A stretch of 20,519 bases of DNA from a bacterium (lineage in GTDB: Bacteria > UBP15 > UBA6099): the NCBI GenBank assembly GCA_029564595.1, contig JAKQPS010000086.1, forward strand, positions 1 to 20,519, given 5' to 3'. The position numbers and the translations under genes are program-made. The notes below the pieces were generated by a model. The model had not been told where the DNA came from, did no database searches, and worked only from the letters and a program-made list of their open reading frames with translations. This document shows positions 1-10,100 of the stretch, piece by piece; within the stretch, counting starts at the first letter, position 1; every line of letters starts with the position of its first letter.

Positions 1-1173
1 CTCGATGCGGAGCGCGCGCAGTTTCCCGCCGCCTGCGGCGAACGACTGGCTGAGGGGGATGCCGCCGTACATGTACGCGAGGGCGGCGTCCTCGACGCGG
101 TCGAACCCGCCCGCCCAGTTGCGCGCCTGTTCGGGGGTCAGCTCCACCGTTCCGACCACATACCTCGCCGGTATCCCGCAATGCCTGTACATCGCTATCA
201 AAAGCGACGCCTGATCCATGTCGTTGCCCTCTCGCTGCCAAAGGGTCTCATTCGCGCCCTTGAGCGAACCGAAATAAGGGACAAAATCAATATTGTTGTA
301 CACCCAGTTATACATTCGCGCCGGGTCACAGGCAAGTTCTTGAGTAAGGGCAATTATGTCTTCTGTGGCGGCGGTTTCTTGGGTGGACGTCAGGTCGGCT
401 GAGTCCGGAGTATCATATATGCGAGAGGAAGCGACCATGAACTCGCCGTTGCCCGCGTCGAGCAGGCCGGCAGTGTCTCCCGCGCTGGCAAGGAGCAGAG
501 GTTCGTTTTGTATAAGCGACCCAAGTTTCGAGCCGCCGGAGCGAGGCGATTTTTGGGTGATGTCTTTTTCTGTGACCCTGCGGCTGGGCATTTCTTCAGG
601 ATTGAGAGGCGCAAGCCGTTTAGGTTTTGAGGCATCCAGAAGCCTCTTGATTCTGAGCTTGCCGGCTCCGCGCCGAGCGCCGTCTCTGCTTTTCAGGTCA
701 ACAACGCCCAATTTTGCTTCGGAGTACTTTTCTTTAACGCGTTTTTCAAATTCATCCTGCCTGTCCAGAAACTCTTTCGGGGCGCGCATGTCAATAAGGG
801 ACTTGCGGGTGTCCGCAAGCTCTTTCTCAAGAGACTCATACTCATCCCTCATGTCCCGCATCAGAGAGTCAATCTTTAGCTTGGCCGTAAAAGACATTCC
901 GCGTTTCTCGTCGAATGGTTCGGCAGCCTCTTCAAGGCGTCCCATCAGTTCCGGCCAGCGGTCGGGCCGTTCGTGTCCGGCAGAGGGACGGCCATTATTA
1001 TCGGGGCCGGAATTCGGTTTAGGCTTGTGCAGCCCGCGCATCTCAGCGTCGGCGTAAAGAGCGTCTTGATGCTCCTGACTGTATGTCCATGGTTCGAGCG
1101 TCATCCATACGAAGAAAAACAGAGCTACCATCGCCGGAATCCGCAATTGTTTGCTGATGCGAGTGAAAACCAT
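1..1173 (-). CDS. Exported coiled-coil / transglutaminase-like protein (C-terminus outside window)
   Basis: The frame is open from the ATG at 1173 to the window edge (391 residues seen). An AGGAGG at 1181-1186, seven bases upstream, fixes the start. Residues 1-32 have a basic N-terminus and a hydrophobic core (about 12-27), with a plausible signal-peptidase site near TYS-QE. Residues about 95-155 are rich in K, E, D and R with heptad-like leucines, probably a coiled coil. Residues about 270-345 resemble the transglutaminase-like fold, with the motif GNDMDQASLLIAMYR followed by GIPARYVVG (residues 316-341). In classical members a Cys stands four residues before the conserved Ala. Here it is Asp318, so thiol catalysis is doubtful and a binding or structural role is likelier. 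From general knowledge, this 'D-Q-A ... GIPARYV' variant occurs in large secreted proteins, some with Rhs repeats; whether Rhs repeats follow cannot be seen here. The gene is probably co-transcribed with the giant gene upstream (25-base gap). Confidence 0.85.
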   Translation of the reverse strand, partial: MVFTRISKQLRIPAMVALFFFVWMTLEPWTYSQEHQDALYADAEMRGLHKPKPNSGPDNNGRPSAGHERPDRWPELMGRLEEAAEPFDEKRGMSFTAKLKIDSLMRDMRDEYESLEKELADTRKSLIDMRAPKEFLDRQDEFEKRVKEKYSEAKLGVVDLKSRDGARRGAGKLRIKRLLDASKPKRLAPLNPEEMPSRRVTEKDITQKSPRSGGSKLGSLIQNEPLLLASAGDTAGLLDAGNGEFMVASSRIYDTPDSADLTSTQETAATEDIIALTQELACDPARMYNWVYNNIDFVPYFGSLKGANETLWQREGNDMDQASLLIAMYRHCGIPARYVVGTVELTPEQARNWAGGFDRVEDAALAYMYGGIPLSQSFAAGGGKLRALRIE

Positions 1174-1180
1174 TACACCG

Positions 1181-1186
1181 CCTCCT
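1181..1186 (-). promoter_or_regulatory. Ribosome binding site AGGAGG of the transglutaminase-like gene
   Basis: A consensus AGGAGG on the minus strand lies in the 25-base gap between the stop of the giant gene (1199-1201) and the ATG at 1173, with seven bases of spacing. It decides the start codon and suggests translation of a downstream gene in the same transcript, since there is no room for a separate promoter and no hairpin is visible. Confidence 0.8.
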
Positions 1187-1198
1187 GAAATATGCGCT

Positions 1199-4100
1199 TC
1201 AATCTGTTATTCGCACAAAATTTGAGAATACGCTCTCATTACCCGCTGAATCAACGGCTGTGGCCGCGATCATTGACTCCGAAGGCAAAGACAGCGAGGA
1301 GTCATATAAGAACTCAGGCTCCGGAACCGGCGAAATCAGGCCTGTGTTGACTTTCTCGCGCACAAAGAACGGAACGGAAAGCAACGGAAGGGGCGACGCT
1401 GACAGCGAACCGGAAAAACCGGCGTTGACGCATGCGGGGGCAAGCGCGACAACTTTGCTGTCTTCGCCCAATGCGCCGAATCTGATTTGGTCGTAAAGCC
1501 ATGACTCCACATCCGTGAGATGAGCTTGCGAGTATGCTGTGATGAAATAAACGCCGGCGGGCAAGCCGTCGTTGCCTGTCAGATGAGCTTGCAGAAGGTA
1601 AACATAAACAGGCGCGCTTGGATTCACGCTGGAGACATCCGAAAAAGGAAGCGCGGCAAATGTGTTCTGGGGAGAAGAAGCGTCGAGCCAGACAGGGGAA
1701 TTGCCCGCAGGCGTTGAGTTGAAGTCGATTCCATTGTAATTGAACGAGGGGCCGTTGATTTCGAACGCGTCGGGGATGTCTCCATTGCCGCAGGACACAG
1801 GGACGGCGTCTCCTGACACAGGGGAAACAGGTTCACAACCACCGGTTTGAGTAATCAGGTAGATGTTATAACCCGCAAGGTCGCTCAACGGGGAGCCGTC
1901 AGTGTTGGTCGTCGGCGGAATCCATGAAAGAGATATCGCGCCGGTTGGGTTTTCGTTAGTTCTAAGGTTAATCGGCGGTTTGGGAGCGACAGTGTCAATG
2001 ATAATATTTATGTCCGATGCCGCGTTCGGGTTGTCCGCCGAAGCATACGAAAATGGGCTGAAGAATCCTTGGCCGAGAGTAATCGGATAAAGAGTCGATG
2101 AAGGGTTGCCGGCAGGGTCAGTCGCAATAACGCTAAGGACGTGCGGGCCGTCTCCGTGAAGATGAGGATAAAGGGTCGTTCGCCATGTTTCGGTGGCAGT
2201 TTGAACGGCTTGCGAATCCAGTTCTCCATCGACATATAGAGCGACTGAGGCGACATCAAAATTGTCAGCCGCCTCAACAGTTATCGCAAACGTTATGCCG
2301 CCGACGATTCGGCCTTCCTCAGGCGACGTTATCAGCGCCGAGGGCGGGGTGTTGTCGATTGTGATGGGGCTGGTGGCTGAGGCGACGTTTCCGGCGGCGT
2401 CATAAGCGCTTATGATATATGTGTACACGCCGTCGGGAAGATTGCCGGTTTCGTCGGAGCCGGTTCCATCCCATGTATATGAGAAGTCGATGGGCGTGTC
2501 CGGCTGAGACGATATAAACGCCTCTTCATATCCGAACACTTCGACGGCGGCGGCGTCTTCTATTCTTAGCGTCCAATGTGACGGATTTTTGTCAGCTGCG
2601 GTTGCGCTAAATGTTACGGTGTCTTTGACGCCGGGGCTGAAGGCGGGGGATATGTATTGCTCGCTTGCGGAGGCATTTGTGAGAGTCGGCGGGTCTGTGT
2701 CAATTGCATATACGACGTCGATATGAATAACGGTGGCGACGGATTGGTTTCCGGCGGTGTCGACGGCGACGACGGAGATGGAGCGCACGCCGGGGCCGAT
2801 CTGGGCTGACAGGAAGGTGTATTCGTATCGGCCGGGAACGACGGGTTCAGCGATTGTGGCGATTTCTTGTCCGTCGACGTATAGAACAATGTGGTCGATG
2901 GCGATGTTGTCTGCGGCGTTGATGACGATTGTAAATTCGGCGTCCACGATGGCGGCTCCGTTTGGAGGCGACGCGATGGCGACAGTCGGGGGCGTTTTGT
3001 CGATTCTGACGGTTCCGGTGATCCATGCGGTTTGGTTGTTGAATTCGTCGCGGGCGCGGACGCGGTATGTGTAAACTCCTTCGGGGACGGCGACGATGTT
3101 GCCGTTGTTCATGTGGCGGCGTCCGTCCCATGTGAATGAAACCGGGTTGGGGCCTTGCGGCGACGGATCAACTATGTATTCCTCGTATTCAATCATGCGG
3201 GTGTTGGACGAGTTGCGCACTTCAATCTGCCAGCGCGACAGTGTTTCGTCGTATATGTTCGCGGTTATGGTTGTGGCGTCTTTCGAGCCGATGCTGATGT
3301 CCGGGCTGAAGGGGTTGGGCGCGGCGGCGAGGTCTTCGATGACAGGAATGCTCCTGTCTCTGATTCTGAACACGCGCGGGTCTGAAGGCTCGCTGAGGGC
3401 TCCGGTCGTGATTTTTTCGGCGACCGCGTATATCGTTTTCTCTCCCGCGAGTTCGAATGTGATGTTGACTTGGTAATTGCCGTTGGCGGCTGTGACGGCC
3501 GTCGGAGAGAGAGGTTCTCCCGCGCCGGGCGCGCCGATGTAAATGGTCACTATCGTTCCGGGATCGGATTTGCCTCTTATATCGACTGTTTTGTCGCCCA
3601 CAGTCTGGTTGTTTCTGGGCCGTGTAATGGTGGGTTTTGCGGGCGGAATTTGTCCTGTGTCAAGGATGAGAGCGTTTGAAAGGACGACGGTTGTGAATCC
3701 GTTTGTGGAAGCGGCGGCGCGAAGTTCGACAAAAGAATTTCCTCCGTCGTCCGAGGCAGACAGGAGAGTTCCTTCTAAATTCCAGTTATTGCCTGTTCGG
3801 GATGATGCGGTGATTGTGAAAGCAATGTCAGAGTCGGGCGCGGGCCAGCGGTTGGCGTTGACTATACGGAATTGTGGAGTTGTGTGCGAATTGCTGGTTC
3901 TGATAGTTAGTTTAAATTTTTCTCCGACGCTGATTGAAGTCGCCGAAGGATTAGTCAGGTTAGTAAGCGTCGCCGATACAACCTGCGAGGCGTTGTTTTT
4001 CACTGTGAATGTGACGGTTCCTTCGGACGAATTGCCGGGTATATCGGTCGCGACGACGCCAATTGTCGGGTTTTGGTTGTGCATGCCGGAGAAGTTGTAT

Positions 4101-7100
4101 TCGTATTCGCAGATGTATTCGCCGGGAGTCGCGGCTGATTCAACGCAGTCGGCGTCGCCTTTGTAAGTTGTGTTGAGGCGCATTTGGACGCGGTCGATTC
4201 CGTTGGCTTCCACGACGCGGACGCGGGCGGTGTACAGGCCGGGAGCGACCCAGTTGCCGGATTGCGGGTTCAGTATTGTGATGGCAGGCGGGGTGGTGTC
4301 GATTATGAGTGAGATTGGTTCGGAAGCGGTGTTGGCGGGATTCGCGAGATCGGATGCGATGGCATGGATTGTGTTGGCTCCTTCGGGAAGCGGCGCGGCG
4401 AGGGTTATTTGAGCCGTGTCCGTGCCGGTTACGCGGGCGATGGCGCAGGCGACTGGCGCGACGCATTCCAGCGTGGCCCAGTCGACGCCTGTTTCGGCGT
4501 CTGTGATCGAGACTACGATGGTCGGTTGCGGGTTGTTTGTCAGGTCTCCGTTTGTGTGGGATGTGAACACGATGACGGGCGGTGTTGTGTCGGCGGGAAT
4601 TATGTCAGTATGAGAGCATGTCGATTGTATTGTTCCGGGATCGACGCAGGCATCGAGAGTCAGCGCGTTGTTGTCGTCGCAGTCGGCGTCGATGTTGCAG
4701 GCGATTGCGGTGTTCTCGCAAGCCGATTGCGCTGTGCCAGCGCTGAGACATATGTCTATCGTCAGCGGATTGTCATCGTCGCAATCGGAGTTATTCAAAC
4801 ATGCAATCGGAGTATGCGAGCATGCGGCTTCGGCAGTTCCGGGGAAGACACAAGAATCGATCGTGTATGCGTTTTCATCATTGCAGTCTGAATCAGATAA
4901 GCACGCTATCGACGCGACGGCACATTCGGCGTTCAGCGCGCCGCCATTTACACATGTGTTGATTGTGTATGCGTTTCCGTCATCGCAGTCCGCGTCGATG
5001 TTGCAGGCGATTGCGGTGTTCTCGCACGCCGATTGCGCTGTGCCAGCGCTGAGACATGTGTCTATCGTCAGCGGATTGCCATCGTCGCAATCGGAGTTAT
5101 TCAAACATGCAATCGGAGAATGCGAGCATGCAGCATCAGCCATTCCGGGGGAGACACAAGAATCGATCGTGTATGCGTCATCGTCATTGCAATCGCTGTC
5201 CGTCAGACACGCTATTGTCGCGTGCGAGCATGCGGCATCGGCAGTTCCAGCATCAATACATGCGTCAAGCGTGTATGCGTTTTCATCATTGCAGTCTGAA
5301 TCAGATAAGCACGCTATCGTCGCGACAACGCATTCAGAATTCAGTGTGCCGCCGTTCACGCATGTGTTGATTGTGTATGCATTTCCGTCATCGCAGTCGG
5401 CGTCGGTATTGCAGGCGATCTGAGTGTGCAGACACGTTGATTGTATTGTTCCGGGATCAACGCAGGCATCCAACGTCAGCGCGATGCCGTCGTCGCAGTC
5501 CGCGTCGGTGTCGCAAACGATATCGCCGGATTCGTTGATATGATAGGTGACAGTGGGCGATTGGGAGATAAGCGCGCCGGTTTGCGGGTTGAAACTTCGG
5601 GCGAGGATAATGTGGTCGCCGGGGGCGGTGAAAGGAACGGTCACTAGGGCTGAGAAAGCGCCTTCGGGATCGGATGTTGTCGTGCCGATGAGTTCAAATA
5701 GGCCGCCGACACAGTTTGTCGAGGGCGCAAGGCCGATTCCGGCCGCGTCGAGCGCGGCGGGGTTCCATGTGTAGTGGTCATCTTCCGGATTGTCAGGAGT
5801 GTTGACTCCCTTAGGGTCATTTGGAGCAATCAGGATGTCGTGCGCGACGGCGTGGACTGTCACTCCCATATTCGGCAAGTCGTTTATGAAAGATGCGACG
5901 CTAAAGACTGTGGCGTTTACGTTTCTGTTTCCGTCAAAGAATTCTATCGTCGCGGCGGAGATGTTCTCTTCTCCATCAGCCCACCATACGGGCGTGTCGT
6001 CTTGATTGATAATGAAGCCGCTTTCTCCGGTCTCGGTCAAACCCCATATCACGTAGTCTGAGAATTGTATTCCGTTGTATTCAAAGGGCGTGCGCGAGGC
6101 GAGATATTGTTGGCTTGCGGAGTTCCAGCGAAGCCAACCGGGGGCGCCGGGTTTCATCAAGCATATTGGCTCTTGCGCTTGCACAGGTATGGCAGGGAGG
6201 TATGGGTTTCCGACACCTTGCGCAATAAGCGCAGGGCCGAAGGCGTCCACTTTATATCCTCCGATATGCTGCGCCGCCACCATAGCTTCCATATACGCTA
6301 TTGCGTCCGATACGCCGCCAATGGTGTACATTGTCGCTTTCACATCAGCCGTAACCCCGCCGTCCGGCAATCCCATGTTGTAGATAGTAGCCAGCGCTAC
6401 ATTTATGTCGGCAGAGCCGTCCACGCACGAATCCAACTGAGGCAACGGTTGCGGACCATATGGCGAAACGCCACATACGCTCAGATACAATCCGCTGTCG
6501 CCGAACATGTCGTATGCGACCTGATCGATAGAGAAAGCCGGACCTGATATTCTGTAACCGGCGGGGGTGTTGAAGGACGCCTGAAAGTTGTCAATGTCTA
6601 TAGTATAAGCTTCTGACTCTAAGGAAGCGGTAGCGTCGATTCTAGGGGTCGTGACCCTTCCTTCCATGTGAACCTGCGCATCGCACGTCATCGCGAGAGA
6701 TTCGTCGATGTATACTCCGAACGTCGATTGTTCAGAGCCTTGAATGTATTCAATCGCAAAAGTCTTCCATTCATCCAAGGCGACGCTCATGGTTGTTGTC
6801 GCGCAAACGACTGATTCGTTTATTCTAACTTCAAGGGATGTCTGCGCAGGCGAAGCGTTTTGTATATCGATTCCCCATATCGCGGATATCATATCTCTTT
6901 GGCTCTCCCCGTCAACGAGGAAGCTGAGCCTGTACAAACCTTCAATGGTTGCGTTTGTCGGAGCGCTCGCGGATGGGATGAATATGTCCGTTTTTAGTTT
7001 AAAATAGTCGGGACTGACATTTGCCCAATCTGTTATATAGGAGTCGTATGGGGAACATCCGCCTCCGGGCAGGGGGCGCAAGCGAAGAACTCCATCGGTT

Positions 7101-10100
7101 TCGATTACGCTTTCACATGAGCCGGGCCAATCTGAACCGCCGTAGCCCCAGTATTGTCTGATCCCGTCATCATAGTTGTCCGTGTAATAACCTATGGATT
7201 CCTGTTGATATACGGCATATAGGCTTGGTCCGTCTGGCACAGGCGAGATCTCGAATGAGCCGTCTTCATCATACCTGTACACGTTTACTGTCGAGTCATG
7301 CTCGGCTGTTCCGGCTACGACAGGCTCGAAGTTGTCTGACGCCACATATCCCTCTTGAACCTCAACGCCATCAATGTGAGTAATCAATGTCGGCGCGGCG
7401 GGCGCAAAGGGAATAACAGTAAGAAATTCCGTTGAAAGAGCGGGTTTAACGCTCATGTCTGGATGTCCTACGGCGGCGCGGATCGCGGTCACTCCTTCGG
7501 GAACGACATCAAGCGTTGCTTCGATTCGGTATTCACCTGAGCCGGGAGAGACCTCAACCAGAGGAGACGCAAACTGGAACGGACCGTCAATATTGGACGA
7601 AAACACTGCCATGTCTAGGATCAACGCAGGCAATTCCGTCATTCCGGAAACACCGGCGGCAGTTATTTCGAACATTTCTCCGGGCGCTATGTCCGACGCG
7701 CCTGTTCGGCTGATATTTCTTAAATGAACTTCATTTATGTTTTCTCTATAAGTAATGAAATCATCTATAATCGACAGCATCACTCCATGTGATTGAATTA
7801 CAGCCAGCACGAAATGGGCGGATTCGCCTTCTACGTCGGGACGGGAGTCTATGACCGCCTCGCAAACGTATACGCCCTGCTGCGTTTCTATCATCTGCGA
7901 TGTCGTCAGAATGCTAGGTTCGCCGTCGCTCGTGAAAAGCCCCGCGGCTATCACGCATTCGAGAGCGGCGCCGGGCGTCGCTTCAACTTCGATGCGCGCG
8001 GATTCGCCGACGGCAACGGTTTTCCATTCCGGATGGTTGACGTTGGTTATACTGCCGCTTGAAATCTGCGGCGCGCCCTCTCCGACGACCTCCATAGAGA
8101 TGGACGAATAAAGACACTCTCCCACGCCTTGCTCATAGTTATAAGCGGACATCAGCGTCACTGCGATCACATGGCTCGCTTCGTTTCCATCCAAGTCGAG
8201 GGTGGTGTACAAAGGCCCTTGCGCCTCATAGCTGTATTCGGTTCCTTCTATATGCTGCAAATTGAAGCCTGAGGTCACGAAGTGAGAACCGTAACAAGGG
8301 CCGACGCCGCCGGGATAAACGGTCGTGTTGTCGGTGTTATAAAGCGTGGCCCACGGGGTGTACAACTCATCATGACTTGAATCAAGTCGTATCCTGAACG
8401 TGTCGCCGAAGCTTATTTGGTCGCCGGGCGAAGTCACGTTCTCTAACATCAACGCGTCCACGCTATACGTTAAGTTGAACGTCTCCATTGTCATTGTTTC
8501 GTTGCCGTCGATGTCGGACGCCGTGAATGTCGCTTCATATTCTCCCGGCGCGAAACCATCAAGAGAGGCAGTCAGTGTTTTCGTTTGCGCGTCGTACTCG
8601 CTCTCTACGGGCCTGCCGTCCACTATTGCTTCTATGGATTCGATATCCAGCGGCGCGTCCGTTTCTTCGACAAGCGCCTCCATAGTCCCCTTCAAAGCTG
8701 GCGCGTCGGGTAGTTCGTCCGGCAAGGTTCCTCTTTGTTCATATTCGGCCGCAATCGCGTCGGCGACTTCAGGGAACTTCCACGGCATCCCGCCCTCCTG
8801 CTTTCTTGCTTTCAGAAGAGCGAGCATCGTTTCGATGTTTACGCTGGAAGAAGAAGCAATGGCGGAGAACGGCGAAGATGGAGAAGCAAGACTTTGCATC
8901 ATCGCCAACGCTTCGACAGGCTCCTGCTGTTCGTCGGAAGGAACGGACTCATCGTCGGAATATTGGACAGGCGCGACGGCGTAGCCTCTTGCTCCGTCAA
9001 CCCAGCCGGGAAGTTTTTTAATTGTGATCTTCGGGCCTCTGCCCGCCACCACAAATGAACCTGCCCACTCAATCGAGTTGCCCGCAAGGTCGAACGCTGT
9101 CATTGTGACTATCCGTCTGCCTGAAGGCATAGCTCCCGGCGACGCTTCGTACGCGCCGGAGGTCGCGACGTATTGCGAGATCAGTTCTTCGCCGTCTAGG
9201 AACAGCCGCACAGACGCGGAATCGAGGCCGACCCCGCCGGGGTTGTCTTCAACTCTAACGGCTATGCGGTCGGGAGATATCTCGAACAATGCGCCGTCGT
9301 CGGGGGCTACGCTGATGACGGATGGGGACGTCGTGTCCGCCGTTATTTCAACTTCTTTCGTTATTGTATCATCCGCGAGAGTCGCGGACGCGATGATTGT
9401 GTTCGCGCCCTCTTCTAGGTTTAAGACCGCGCTGAACGCGCCATCTTCTCCAACCGCAGCCGACATTCCGTTCACGCTAACTGTCGCTCCGATTGTCGCC
9501 TCGCCATTTACCGTAAGCGCGAGTGAATTCGTGATATGTCCATTTACAGGCGCGACTATTTTCAACGTCAATTGCGCCGGCTCTTCCGGCTCTGGAACGA
9601 CTTCGGTTTGAGCGCACGAGGCGTCGCATGTTCCGGCGTTTTCGCAGGCGCCCGCCGTTAGCGGGTCTCCATCGTCGCAATCCGCGTCCGTTTCACACGC
9701 GACTTCACACGCGACATTCGAGCAAACCGATTCGGCAATCCTCGCGTTAACGCATGCGTCGAGCGTCAGCGGATTGCTGTCATCGCAATCCGTATCTGTG
9801 ATACATGCGACTGCGGCATGCGAGCAAGAGGCGTCAGCAGTTCCCGCCGCCGCGCACGTATCAATCGTGTATGGGTTGTCATCGTCGCAGTCAGCGTCAT
9901 TTGAACACGCAATCGGGGTGTGAGAGCATTCTGCGCCAGACGTTCCGGCAAAGACGCAATAATCAAGCGTGCGCTCATCATCGTCATTACAGTCAGCATC
10001 GGACAAGCAAGCTATCGTCGCGACGATACATTCGGCGTTCAGAGCGCCCCCGTTTACGCATGTGTTGATTGTGTATTCGTTTTGGTCGTCACAATCAGCA

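Noticed and set aside
356-1057. A 233-codon plus-strand open frame near the left edge
   Set aside because: It lies opposite the transglutaminase-like gene, whose start, ribosome site, signal peptide and recognisable domain are on the minus strand.
8400-9611. Several open frames of 100-200 codons on the plus strand opposite the giant gene
   Set aside because: They are antisense to a well-supported coding frame, have Ser/Ala-rich low-complexity translations and lack ribosome binding sites; they arise from codon bias of the true gene.
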